Shown in pieces: positions 56,871-64,000 of a stretch of DNA of 64,000 nt. Within the stretch, counting starts at the first letter, position 1. Every line of letters begins with the position of its first letter. This DNA is from Rhodovulum sulfidophilum DSM 1374 (GTDB taxonomy: Bacteria; Pseudomonadota; Alphaproteobacteria; Rhodobacterales; Rhodobacteraceae). The DNA is taken from contig NZ_CP015418.1 of NCBI RefSeq assembly GCF_001633165.1, positions 4,030,001 to 4,094,000 of the forward strand. Direction: 5' to 3'. The notes beneath the pieces are model-generated. The model saw nothing but the letters and a program-made list of their open reading frames with translations. It did no database searches and was not told the origin of the DNA. A program made the translations under genes and the position numbers.

Positions 56871-57506
56871 TCAGAGCTTCTTGGCGAGATCCGCAGGCCA
56901 ATGCAGCCTGATAGGTGCAGCCCACTTAAGCCGCACCCCGTACATGGTCGGGGATTGGTCGTTGAAGCTGTGCAAATCGAATGTTCCAGGCTCGCGCCCC
57001 AGTCTTATTACCTTCGCCCACCCCAAACCCTCCTCGCACTCGCACACACAGCGCTTGCCAACGGCTTCCGAGGGTACGCCGTCTGCGGTGTGACGCGTGT
57101 AGAAGAGAATATCTCCAGCAGAATAAACGGGTTCCATGCTGTCGCCCTCGACCTCGACGGCCACGACGCCATGAGGGGAAAGACCCGGCGGGCACTCGAC
57201 TTGCGGCCCACCACCCTTCTCGTATGCATCAAACACCGGCACGCGCGCGCCCGCTCCGACCTTGCCTGCGATGGAGACGGTCCAGGGGGTGGCGGTGGAT
57301 ATGTTCCCGCCCAAGAACTCCTCAACCGTCACCCCGAAATGCTCGGCAACACGCACTGCGTCATCCACATTCGTCGATGCGCTATTGCCTCGGAAGAGCT
57401 TCTTGAGCTGCTCATAGGAGACGCCCGATTGTGTAGCGACATTGCGGACCGATTGGCCGCTCTGCTCGATGGCTCGAAGGAAGGCGTCTCTGAATGATTG
57501 GCGCAT
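56871..57506 (-). CDS. Phage repressor with S24 (LexA-like) peptidase domain
   Basis: A 211-residue CI-type repressor. The N-terminal helix-turn-helix (about 15-65; SVRNVATQSGVSYEQLKKLF) is followed by a cleavage site A80-G81 and an S24 domain with catalytic S123 (VEGDSMEPVY) and K165 (GWAKVIRLG). DNA damage would trigger RecA-assisted self-cleavage and induction. The start ATG lies within an operator-like palindrome and has no ribosome-binding site, hinting at a leaderless transcript under autoregulation. Confidence 0.92.
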   Translation of the reverse strand: MRQSFRDAFLRAIEQSGQSVRNVATQSGVSYEQLKKLFRGNSASTNVDDAVRVAEHFGVTVEEFLGGNISTATPWTVSIAGKVGAGARVPVFDAYEKGGGPQVECPPGLSPHGVVAVEVEGDSMEPVYSAGDILFYTRHTADGVPSEAVGKRCVCECEEGLGWAKVIRLGREPGTFDLHSFNDQSPTMYGVRLKWAAPIRLHWPADLAKKL

Positions 57507-57582
57507 GGGGAGATTTTACCCCATGTGGACGGCGCGGAAACGGGGACGTTTTTCCCTTGACGATAGGGGAATATTGTCCCTA
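57505..57582. promoter_or_regulatory. Phage immunity control region with three operator-like sites
   Basis: Three GGGG...CCC palindromes lie between the divergent repressor and Cro-like genes: ATGGGG-N8-CCCCAT (57505-57524, covering the repressor start), GGGGACGTTTTTCCC (57542-57556) and TAGGGGAATATTGTCCCTA (57564-57582). TTGACG at 57557-57562 could be the -35 of the rightward promoter, with the last site occupying its spacer. Confidence 0.7.
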
Positions 57583-57593
57583 TTCGTTGAGCC

Positions 57594-57806
57594 ATGGAAC
57601 AGTTGATCGTCGATATCGAGGCCTACGCGGCCGCAGTCCAGAAAACACCGCAAAAGATACTTCGGGACGCGATTGGTGCGAGTTGGGGGCAGTGGGCTTC
57701 CTGGAAGTCGGGAAAGGCAAGCCCAACGCTTCGCGTTGTCGACCGCCTTCGCGCTTTCATGGCCGCGAACCCAGCTCCTGCCAAGCAGGAGGACCCCGCA
57801 TGCTGA
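57594..57806 (+). CDS. Cro-like small DNA-binding protein
   Basis: A 70-residue protein with an HTH-like core (TPQKILRDAIGASWGQWASWKSGKASP) divergent from the repressor. It is the first rightward gene after the operators, the place of Cro in lambdoid phages. Cro function is inferred from position. Confidence 0.65.
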   Translation: MEQLIVDIEAYAAAVQKTPQKILRDAIGASWGQWASWKSGKASPTLRVVDRLRAFMAANPAPAKQEDPAC

Positions 57807-58153
57807 CGACGTCCACACCTCCGATTTCAAACCCAAACCCTTTCGCACGGATCAACCATACGGGGGCCGTCATGCAAAAGTCCTTCCAGAAGTTCCGCGA
57901 CCCGCAGGAGCGGGAGCGGAAGTGGTTCGCCTCGCTGCTTTGGCGGTCATTCCCCGAAGCGACCAGCGAGGCCCAACTGGCCGATCTTGTGGCCGAGGCG
58001 CTGAACACGGCGCATCGGCCGGTGAACCCGCGCACGGTGCGGAACTGGCTGCGTTCCGAGAACGCGCCGGGGCTGCATTACGTCGTGGCAGTGCTGGCGC
58101 TTGCGGGCGCCGAGACAGTCTTCGAACTCTTCGACCCGGAGCAAACGGCATGA
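57800..58153 (+). CDS. Phage HTH protein
   Basis: A 117-residue protein with AGGAGG before the ATG at 57800. The C-terminal half (QLADLVAEALNTAHRPVNPRTVRNWLRSENAPG) reads as a helix-turn-helix, possibly a second early regulator. A later ATG (MQKSFQKF) is possible. Confidence 0.6.
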   Translation: MLTTSTPPISNPNPFARINHTGAVMQKSFQKFRDPQERERKWFASLLWRSFPEATSEAQLADLVAEALNTAHRPVNPRTVRNWLRSENAPGLHYVVAVLALAGAETVFELFDPEQTA

Positions 58154-58290
58154 CACTGGCAATTCGGATCTACTGGCGTATCGCCGGACGCTTCAACCAG
58201 GTGCGCGCGGGCAGAGCCCGCGCCGCAGCCCGGATTTTCGAGGCGCGTGCGGAAAAGTTTTTGGCACGTTTCAAGGGGAGCCGGACATGA
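58150..58290 (+). CDS. Small basic phage protein
   Basis: A 46-residue arginine/alanine-rich peptide (MTLAIRIYWRIAGRFNQVRA onward) linked to both neighbours by four-base overlaps. Function unknown. Confidence 0.45.
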   Translation: MTLAIRIYWRIAGRFNQVRAGRARAAARIFEARAEKFLARFKGSRT

Positions 58291-58568
58291 CCGGCCCGAC
58301 CGTTTCGCTCACCAGCCCGAACGGGGTGACGACCGTCCCGATCCCGCTCGATACCTTCACCGCCCCGCCGCGGCTGCCGATGAAGGAAACCGCCGAGGAC
58401 GAGGCGGTGCGCGACCGGACTTACCGGGTCGTGGCTGACGTTCTGCGCGGCTTCATCGAGCGCTTCGAGGCGCTGCGTCGGCTCATCGCGCTACGCAAGC
58501 GGCATGCCGAGGACATCGCCGAGAAAGAGGTGTTGCTGCAGATCTATCGCAAGGCCCTGGGGATGTGA
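58287..58568 (+). CDS. Phage hypothetical protein
   Basis: A 93-residue protein with a polar N-terminus and a helical C-terminus (ADVLRGFIERFEALRRLIALR). GGGGAG lies before the ATG; its start overlaps the previous stop and its own TGA is shared with the next ATG. Function unknown. Confidence 0.6.
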   Translation: MTGPTVSLTSPNGVTTVPIPLDTFTAPPRLPMKETAEDEAVRDRTYRVVADVLRGFIERFEALRRLIALRKRHAEDIAEKEVLLQIYRKALGM

Positions 58569-59110
58569 TGGCCACGCGGGTTCACACCGATCTGACGATC
58601 CGCGGCACGACCTATCCGGATGCGGCCAGCGCCGCCCGTGCGCTGGGGGTGACGCCCGAGGCGATCCGCTCGGCCGCGCGCAAGGGGCGGCTCGACCGGG
58701 TGGGCACGGGCCGCAAGGGGCTGGCGCCGATGCCGGTGCGGATCCGGGGCGAGGTCTTCACTGACGCCCATGCCGCCGCCGCCCGCTTCGGGGTGACGCC
58801 GCAGGCGGTCTGGCGGGCGCTGGCCGATGGCGATCCCGACCGGATCGGCCGGCCGCAGCGCCGCCCCGGGCGAGCCCCGAAACCCTTCGAGATCGGGGGC
58901 TTGCGCTTTGCCTCGCAGCGCAAGGCGAGCCGCGCGCTGGGGTTCTCGGACGACTATCTCTCCCATGCCCTGACCCGGGGCGGTCGCGCCGCCCGGGAAC
59001 GCATTCTGGCCGCCGCGATGGCGCTGAGCGCCCGGCAGGCCAGCCCCCGCAAATCGTTACCGAACGGGCCTGCGCGCCCGGAACCGATGGAGGAGCTTCA
59101 TCATGGATAG
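58568..59110 (+). CDS. Phage protein with three tandem HTH-like repeats
   Basis: A 180-residue protein made of three related units of about 45 residues: IRGTTYPDAASAARALGVTP.., IRGEVFTDAHAAAARFGVTP.. and IGGLRFASQRKASRALGFSD... Each has a short strand, then a helix with AAR or ASRALG, then TPE/TPQ and a second helix, like NUMOD1 or homing-endonuclease HTH modules. It may bind a repetitive DNA site. No nuclease domain is attached. Confidence 0.6.
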   Translation: MATRVHTDLTIRGTTYPDAASAARALGVTPEAIRSAARKGRLDRVGTGRKGLAPMPVRIRGEVFTDAHAAAARFGVTPQAVWRALADGDPDRIGRPQRRPGRAPKPFEIGGLRFASQRKASRALGFSDDYLSHALTRGGRAARERILAAAMALSARQASPRKSLPNGPARPEPMEELHHG

Positions 59111-59147
59111 CACGGACCTGACGCGCCCGGACCGGGTGCCCGCGTGA
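59103..59147 (+). CDS. Possible 14-codon leader peptide
   Basis: MDSTDLTRPDRVPA, with GGAGGAG eight bases before its ATG and its TGA overlapping the next start (TGATG). The next gene has no ribosome-binding site of its own, so this mini-ORF may deliver ribosomes to it. Confidence 0.35.
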   Translation: MDSTDLTRPDRVPA

Positions 59148-59764
59148 TGGCCGCGCCTCGCCACCTGGCCCCGGTCGAGACCGGCGGGCTGCCGGACTAC
59201 CCGATCTCCAGCGAGGACCGGCTCGATTCCCATTTCTTCGTGCAGTGGAACCTCAAGCGCTGGCGCAAGAGCGAGTTCCGCCAGCTGGCCGAGCCCGAGG
59301 TCGGCTGGTACGGCTTCCTGCTGATCTGCGAGGCCCATGACGAGACCCCGGTGGGCACGCTGCCGACCGACGAGCGGCTGCTGGCCAAGGCGCTGGGGAT
59401 CACGGTCGACCGCTGGCACCAGCTTTGCGAGCGCGAGATGACGCCGCTGCATGGCTGGTCGCGGGTGCGCTGCGACAATGGCGAGATCCGGCTGGCGCAT
59501 CCGGTGGTGACCGAGGTCGCGGTCGAGGCGCTGGCCAGCAGCCGCCGCAACCGCGCCGAGGCCGAACAGCGCCGCCGCAACAAGCGGCTCAAGGATCTGC
59601 GCGAGATGATCGAAAAGCGGATCGGGGCCGGGCAGCTTCTGCGCGCGCCGCAATTCCTCGACCGCTTCGATGACTGGCTGGCCGAGCGCTATCCCGAGAC
59701 CCAGCGCCGCGAGGGCTTCATCCGCCGGGCGCTGGACGAGTTCAGCGCGGAGATGGCCCGATGA
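59147..59764 (+). CDS. Phage replication-type protein (DUF1376-like winged helix)
   Basis: A 205-residue protein with DYPISSEDRLDSHFFVQWNL, EVGWYGFLLICEAHDETPVG, TDERLLAKALGI and a basic coiled stretch SRRNRAEAEQRRRNKRLKDL. The pattern resembles DUF1376-type primosomal or replication-initiation proteins of phages. The cluster of TCACGGAA repeats begins just after its stop, supporting a role at an origin. Confidence 0.6.
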   Translation: MAAPRHLAPVETGGLPDYPISSEDRLDSHFFVQWNLKRWRKSEFRQLAEPEVGWYGFLLICEAHDETPVGTLPTDERLLAKALGITVDRWHQLCEREMTPLHGWSRVRCDNGEIRLAHPVVTEVAVEALASSRRNRAEAEQRRRNKRLKDLREMIEKRIGAGQLLRAPQFLDRFDDWLAERYPETQRREGFIRRALDEFSAEMAR

Positions 59765-59916
59765 ACCGGCCAGGGTCGATCCGTGACATTCCGTTACCGT
59801 CACAGAATATTCCGGAACAATCACGGAAAATCACGGAACCGACCGGGAAAGTCACGGAACATTCCGTGTTTCCGCCGGGCCGTCCCCTTTTTTTGCGCCG
59901 TTTCCGTCACCGCTGA
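59761..59916 (+). CDS. Small phage ORF containing the repeat cluster
   Basis: A 51-codon frame, MNRPGSIRDIPLPSQNIPEQ onward, overlapping the previous stop (ATGA). Its sequence is largely dictated by TCACGGAA-type DNA repeats, so it may be coincidental. Confidence 0.3.
   Translation: MNRPGSIRDIPLPSQNIPEQSRKITEPTGKVTEHSVFPPGRPLFLRRFRHR
59780..59868. repeat. TCACGGAA iteron-like cluster (candidate phage origin)
   Basis: TCACGGAA occurs at 59821, 59831 and 59852 (spacing 10 and 21 bp, whole helical turns), with inverted or degenerate copies TCCGTGAC (59780), TTCCGTTA (59789) and TTCCGTG (59862). A run of seven T follows 15 bp later, locally A+T-rich. Placement after a replication-type gene is typical of phage origins. 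Confidence 0.55.
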
Positions 59917-60022
59917 AAGGAGAGGAAACGAGAAGAGACGAGAAGAGACACCCCGGTCGCGCCGCCCCGGACGGGGGCGCGCGGCAGGCAGGCGGGGCGA
60001 GGCTGAGAAGAAGGGAGCCGAG

Positions 60023-60595
60023 ATGGATGCGAGGGAACAGGCCGAGGGCGAGAAGCGGGTGCGGGATCTGCTGGTCGAGCCCCTGCTGCGGCGGGGGCTG
60101 GTGAAGCCCGGGGCGATGACCAAGGCGCAGTTCGAGGAGATGCTGGCGGATCTGGCCAAGCGGCTGGCCTATATGAGCGGGCCGAACCTGGCCGCGCTCG
60201 AGGAGATGGCGGCGGCCCAGCCCGGCGGCAAGGACCGCGACCGCTTCCCGATCGCCAATGCGATCCTGAAGGCGGCGGCGCAGATCCAGCCGCCCGCCGA
60301 CGACGCCTCGCCGCTGATCCGGGCGGTCTTTGCCCATGCGGTGGGGCGGCAGGCGCTGGCCGAAGGCTGGGCGCCGGAACTCCTGGACGATCTGCGCCAC
60401 AACCGCCGCTGGCCGCGCAGCTATGCGCTGGGGCAGATCCGCCAGGCGGCGGGCGAGGCACTGCGCCGCCACGCGCATCTGGCGGGCGCCGGTCCCGGGC
60501 AGCTCTCCCCGGCCGAGGCCGCCTGGCTGCGGGACCGCGAGGCCCGCCTCGCCCACTGCCGCAGCATCGCCGATCTCGCGGGGGCCTCGGCATGA
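60023..60595 (+). CDS. Phage hypothetical protein, helical
   Basis: A 190-residue protein: VRDLLVEPLLRRGLVKPGAM, FEEMLADLAKRLAYMSGPNLAAL and a C-terminal WPRSYALGQIRQAAGEALRR. GGGAGCC precedes the ATG. Co-directional with the replication-type genes; function unknown. Confidence 0.6.
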   Translation: MDAREQAEGEKRVRDLLVEPLLRRGLVKPGAMTKAQFEEMLADLAKRLAYMSGPNLAALEEMAAAQPGGKDRDRFPIANAILKAAAQIQPPADDASPLIRAVFAHAVGRQALAEGWAPELLDDLRHNRRWPRSYALGQIRQAAGEALRRHAHLAGAGPGQLSPAEAAWLRDREARLAHCRSIADLAGASA

Positions 60596-61239
60596 GCATC
60601 CGGGCGATCAAGGGCAAAGGCGTGAACCGGGCGCGGGTGGTCTGCGATGGCTGCGGCCGCGAGGAGGTCGTGACCTGCAACTACCTGCATCGACCCGGCA
60701 GGGTCTGGGTGCCGGATGCGGGGCAGATAAACCGGAAGATGATCGGGCAAGGCTGGGCCGAGGTGAAGGGCAAGCTCCACTGCCCGGCCTGCGAAGCGAA
60801 ACGAAAGGCGACAGGCATGGCAAAGACGACGACGGCACCGGCTTCGAACCCGGATGGGGCGTTGCGGCAACCGACCCGGGCACAGAAGCGCGAGATCATG
60901 GATCTGCTGGAAGGGGTCTATGACACCACGGCGGAACGCTACCGGCAGGGCGACACCGACGCGACGGTGGCCGAGGTGCTGGGGGTGATGCCGGGCTGGG
61001 TGGCCGAGATCCGGGATGCGTTCTTCGGTCCCGATGGCGGCAACGAAGACATCGCGGGAGCGCTCGGCCGGATGGAGGCGCTGGAACGCGACATGCGGGC
61101 GGTTGCCGAAGAGGCAGCACGGCAGCGGGCGGCGGCCGAGAAGAAGCTGGCCGAGCTGTCGGTTCTGAAAGTCGAGCTCGACCGGATCCGAGTGGCGGTG
61201 GGACCGCGGGCGTTGCGCAAGGCCGGGGTCGCGGCATGA
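60592..61239 (+). CDS. Phage zinc-finger and coiled-coil protein
   Basis: A 215-residue protein. The N-terminus holds two CxxC pairs (VCDGCGRE and HCPACEAK), predicted to bind zinc. The middle (TRAQKREIMDLLEGVYDTTAERYRQG) is HTH-like, with DATVAEVLGVMPGWVAEIRD, and the C-terminus is a coiled coil. It may be a late-gene regulator. Both ends overlap neighbours by four bases. Confidence 0.6.
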   Translation: MSIRAIKGKGVNRARVVCDGCGREEVVTCNYLHRPGRVWVPDAGQINRKMIGQGWAEVKGKLHCPACEAKRKATGMAKTTTAPASNPDGALRQPTRAQKREIMDLLEGVYDTTAERYRQGDTDATVAEVLGVMPGWVAEIRDAFFGPDGGNEDIAGALGRMEALERDMRAVAEEAARQRAAAEKKLAELSVLKVELDRIRVAVGPRALRKAGVAA

Positions 61240-61895
61240 CGGCGGCGGCCCGGATCAGGGTGCCGCCCGCGCCCCGGACCCGCCGGGCGATGCCGGTTCG
61301 GGAGGCTTTGGAATGGGCTTTCGGCACCGAATGCGCGCGGCTCGACCACGACGAGATCGAGGCGGTCGGCGGCACCGGCTGGCGCCCCTTCGGCATGGAA
61401 TACGTGGCCCTCGAACGCGCCCAGCTGGGCACCCGGGTCGACACGAGCCGCGGCCGGTCCCGCCCGCATGACGATGCCGAGATGATCGCGACCGTGGTCC
61501 GGAACGTCCTGCCCTGGTACGCCGCGACCCTCGTCGCCGATCTCGCCCGCGCGGGCCGCACGCCGGACTGGATGCCCGATGCCCGCCCGCATTGCGTTCC
61601 GGTCAAGTGGCGGCCGAGCCCGGCAGGGCCGCGCGCGGCGCAGGACTTCGGCGACACTTGGCGATACCGGGCCGGGCGCGGCCGGAACGGCAACAAGCTG
61701 GTAGAGTTGCGCGCGCCGTGCTGCCCGGTGACCTACTATCCGACCGCCGGTCAGATCGCATCCGCTCGGCGTGCCTGGCTCGACTGGTACGGTTACCTTC
61801 TGGAGGTGCGGTGTGCGCTCGAAGCTGCCGGACTGCGCAGTCTCCGCCTGACCGACGACATGCCGCCGATGACCCCGTGGAAAAATTCTTCTTGA
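61236..61895 (+). CDS. Phage hypothetical protein
   Basis: A 219-residue protein with no recognised domain; conserved-looking segments are VREALEWAFGTECARLDHDE, FGMEYVALERAQLGTRVDTS and RAPCCPVTYYPTAGQI. It closes the early/replication block; the region after it is A+T-richer before the packaging module. Confidence 0.6.
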   Translation: MTAAARIRVPPAPRTRRAMPVREALEWAFGTECARLDHDEIEAVGGTGWRPFGMEYVALERAQLGTRVDTSRGRSRPHDDAEMIATVVRNVLPWYAATLVADLARAGRTPDWMPDARPHCVPVKWRPSPAGPRAAQDFGDTWRYRAGRGRNGNKLVELRAPCCPVTYYPTAGQIASARRAWLDWYGYLLEVRCALEAAGLRSLRLTDDMPPMTPWKNSS

Positions 61896-61994
61896 CTATT
61901 TAGGCATCCATGATTGACAAATGGTCAGCACCCAAGCTGTGCCCGGAGCGGACCCCCCCGCTGCGGGCGCTTTGCGTTCCGGGAGGCCTCATCC

Positions 61995-62378
61995 ATGACG
62001 ATCCGCAAGCTCTGCGCGGCCGCTGGCTGCGACGACCTCGCTGTGCCTGGCGCCGCGCTCTGCGAGTTGCACGAGGCCGAACGGATCGACCGGAACCGCG
62101 CGCGGCGGGCGAAGGTGAAGACGGCCGAGGAGATCCGGCGCCGCTCGAAGCTCTATGCCAGTCCCGCCTGGAAGACCGCGCGCGCTGCCTTCCTCGAGGC
62201 CAACCCGCTCTGCGTCGATTGCGCGGGGCTCGGGCTGGTGACCCCGGCCACCGAGGTGGATCACATCGCGCGGCACGAGGGCGACCGCGCCCGGTTCTGG
62301 GACCGTTCGAACTGGCAGGCGCTCTGCAAGAGCTGCCACAGCCGCAAGACCGCCCGCGAGGTGCTGGGGCGCAACTGA
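61995..62378 (+). CDS. Phage HNH endonuclease
   Basis: A 127-residue HNH nuclease: RSKLYASPAWKTARAAFLEA, CVDCAGLGLVTPATEVDHIA with the catalytic histidine, and NWQALCKSCHSRKTA. The two CxxC pairs bind zinc. Nucleases of this type sit directly before the terminase in many phages and help genome cleavage during packaging. Confidence 0.88.
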   Translation: MTIRKLCAAAGCDDLAVPGAALCELHEAERIDRNRARRAKVKTAEEIRRRSKLYASPAWKTARAAFLEANPLCVDCAGLGLVTPATEVDHIARHEGDRARFWDRSNWQALCKSCHSRKTAREVLGRN

Positions 62379-62509
62379 CACCGGGGGGTGTCCAAAAATC
62401 GACGGCCCCCCTCGGGAACCGCGCATGGGAGCTTTCCTGTTGCGCGGGCCGAATTGGCAAAAAAAGCCCACGATTATAAGCCCCCGAGACAAAAACGGAG
62501 GGAGGTCCG

Positions 62510-62947
62510 ATGCGCGGTCAGAAGCCGAAGCTCGACAATGTCGTGCCGATGAAGGCCGACCAGACGGCGCCCGTGCCCGAGGCGCCCGACTGGATGAGCG
62601 CCGAGGGGCGGGACGCCTGGGACCGACTCGCGCCGGTGTTGGCGGGCAAGCGGCGGCTCGACCCGGCCTTTCACGACCCCTTCGCCGTCTATTGCGAGGC
62701 GGTGGCCGATGTCATCCGCTTCACCGGTGATATCGCGGCCTTCGGCAGCTGGTACGAGGTCGAGACCCGGAACGGGCGGCAGCAGAAGAAGCGCGCGGTC
62801 TGGGGCCAGCGCCAGGACGCGATTGCCACCATGAACCAGCTCGCTGCGCGCTTCGGGATGACGCCGGTCGACGAGGCGCGGATGAGCGCGGGCGGGCAAG
62901 GCGATCTCTTCGGCGAGATCCTGAGGACACTCGATGGACCCGATTGA
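62510..62947 (+). CDS. terS: Phage terminase small subunit, P27 family
   Basis: A 145-residue protein starting MRGQKPKLDNVVPMKADQ, with EAPDWMSAEGRDAWDRLAPVL and a C-terminal DLFGEILRTLD. This pattern is the P27-type small terminase, which recognises phage DNA for packaging. GGAGGTCC precedes the ATG. It overlaps the large subunit by 14 bp. Confidence 0.85.
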   Translation: MRGQKPKLDNVVPMKADQTAPVPEAPDWMSAEGRDAWDRLAPVLAGKRRLDPAFHDPFAVYCEAVADVIRFTGDIAAFGSWYEVETRNGRQQKKRAVWGQRQDAIATMNQLAARFGMTPVDEARMSAGGQGDLFGEILRTLDGPD

Positions 62948-64000
62948 CCACCCGGTCTCGCGCTATGCGCTCGATGTGATCGAGGGCCGCGAGATCGCGG
63001 GCACGCTGGTGCGGCTCGCTTGCGAACGCCACCTGATGGATCTGGAGACCGGCCGCGACCGCGGGCTCCGGTTCGACTGCAAGGCGGCCTCGCGCGTCCT
63101 GAACTTCGCGCGGCTGATCAAGCACACGACGGGTCCGGCGGCGGGCCGCCCGCTGGCGCTGACGCCCTGGCAGGTCTTCCGGCATGGCTCGGTCTTCGGC
63201 TGGAAGCAGGAGGACGGGCTGAGGCGGTTCCGCACCACCTATCACCAGGTCGCGAAGAAGAACGGCAAGACCACCGACACCGCGGTGCCGATGCTCTTCA
63301 CCCAGCTCTTCGATGGCGAGGCAGCCCCCCAGGGCTTCTGCACCGCGACGACGCGCGATCAGGCGGGGCTTCTGTTCCGCGAGCTGCGGCGGATGATCAA
63401 GGCCGCGCCCGCGCTTTCGGCCTTCATGGACACCGACAACAAGCACCTGATCTCGACCGCGATCACCAATGGCACGATCCGGACGCTGAGCCGCGACGGC
63501 AACTCGGCCGATGGCATCAACCCCAGCTTCGTCGCCCGCGACGAGGTGCACCGCTGGACCGACCGCGAACTGGCCGAGGTGGTGGTCAATTCGATGATCG
63601 CCCGCGCCCAGCCCATCGATTGGGCGATCACCACGGCAGGCGCCGACATGGCCTCGATCTGCGGCGAGCTGAGGGAATACTCCGCGACCGTCCTGCGGGG
63701 CGATGTCGAGGATGACAGCTTCTTTGCCTATGTCGCCGAGCCGCCTGGCGATTGCGACGTGGGCGATCCGGTGGCCTGGAAGATGGCCAATCCCAATCTG
63801 GGCATCGCCTTCAGCGAGGAGCGCTTTGCCGAGCTTTACCGCGAGGCCACGGTGATCTCGGGCAAGATGCCGAACTTCCGGCGGCTGCACATGAACCTCT
63901 GGACCGAGGGCGCGCAGTCCTGGATCGAGCGCGAGATCTGGGACAGGGGCGCCGAGCCCTTCGCGCCCGAGGCGCTTTACGGGCGCCCGGCCTGGGTCGG
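62934..64000 (+). CDS. terL: Phage terminase large subunit (partial, runs off window)
   Basis: The first 355 codons of a terminase ATPase-nuclease. A Walker A variant (YHQVAKKNGKTTDTAVPML), the CTATTRDQAGLLFREL motif, the Walker B-type SFVARDEVHRW and MNLWTEGAQSWI are visible; the family is the Terminase_1/YmfN type. It powers DNA entry into the capsid. The C-terminal nuclease domain is beyond the window. Confidence 0.92.
   Translation, partial: MDPIDHPVSRYALDVIEGREIAGTLVRLACERHLMDLETGRDRGLRFDCKAASRVLNFARLIKHTTGPAAGRPLALTPWQVFRHGSVFGWKQEDGLRRFRTTYHQVAKKNGKTTDTAVPMLFTQLFDGEAAPQGFCTATTRDQAGLLFRELRRMIKAAPALSAFMDTDNKHLISTAITNGTIRTLSRDGNSADGINPSFVARDEVHRWTDRELAEVVVNSMIARAQPIDWAITTAGADMASICGELREYSATVLRGDVEDDSFFAYVAEPPGDCDVGDPVAWKMANPNLGIAFSEERFAELYREATVISGKMPNFRRLHMNLWTEGAQSWIEREIWDRGAEPFAPEALYGRPAWV

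Larger units (their letters stand above)
52040..64000. mobile_element. Prophage, left part (integrase to large terminase), truncated by window
   Basis: From the 3' half of tRNA-Cys onward every gene is phage-like, tightly packed and overlapping: integrase, leftward early genes with methyltransferases, S24 repressor, divergent HTH genes, replication-type genes with repeats, HNH nuclease, P27 small terminase and large terminase. The order is that of a temperate siphovirus-like genome. The element continues past the right edge, so neither its length nor the second attachment site is visible. Confidence 0.9.

Overview
The window is high-GC alphaproteobacterial chromosome, most likely a member of the Rhodobacteraceae close to Rhodobacter or Rhodovulum. 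Three things point there: codon positions saturated with G/C, a LuxI/LuxR pair opening with the MLRYIYG signature, and the arrangement of ethylmalonyl-CoA pathway genes around the succinate dehydrogenase operon, which I recall from Rhodobacter sphaeroides. No database was searched; family calls rest on recognised motifs and lengths.

Layout. 1-3,114: end of a TauE-like exporter with its TIGR02186 partner, an SDR oxidoreductase and a RecD-like helicase. 3,156-4,845: quorum-sensing genes. 5,071-23,074: central carbon block with ccr and ecm divergent, deoD, then a long minus-strand run (mcl2, nnrU, DUF1737, mch, a membrane-anchored unknown, sdhC, sdhD, sdhA, two surface-glycan-type genes, sdhB, permease, DUF1989), ending with mdh on the plus strand. 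Together they convert crotonyl-CoA to ethylmalonyl-, methylsuccinyl-, mesaconyl- and methylmalyl-CoA, and pass malate and succinate to the TCA cycle. A malate synthase G and a class V aminotransferase further on (40.6-44.3 kb) offer additional routes for glyoxylate. 23.3-27.4 kb: a soluble multi-PAS chemoreceptor translationally coupled to a triple-CheW protein. 27.4-31.6 kb: sbcDC. 31.7-36.1 kb: a polyamine-type ABC importer. 36.3-40.6 kb: a lytic transglycosylase lipoprotein, and a histidine kinase followed by the eroded remains of its response regulator. 44.6-50.9 kb: a P-type proton ATPase coupled to a PhaC-like hydrolase, hemP, pssA, psd and a MarR regulator. 50.9-52.0 kb: gene-poor, with an IS5-like transposase relic.

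From tRNA-Cys (51,989-52,062) to the right edge lies one end of a prophage integrated at the tRNA 3' end. It carries an integrase pointing at the tRNA, a leftward early cluster with two DNA methyltransferase-type genes, an S24 repressor and divergent small HTH genes separated by GGGG/CCCC operators, a replication-type module with TCACGGAA repeats, and an HNH - small terminase - large terminase packaging module. The large terminase runs off the window, so the second attachment site is not seen.

Most notable points: (1) two A+T-richer glycan or methyltransferase genes inserted between sdhA and sdhB; (2) an intact sensor kinase whose NarL-type regulator is a multi-frameshift pseudogene; (3) the orphan PAS5-MCP/CheW3 pair; (4) twin GTGATCAC palindromes 21 bp apart upstream of sdhC; (5) phage operator and iteron-like repeat arrays; (6) a phage protein built of three tandem HTH-like repeats.
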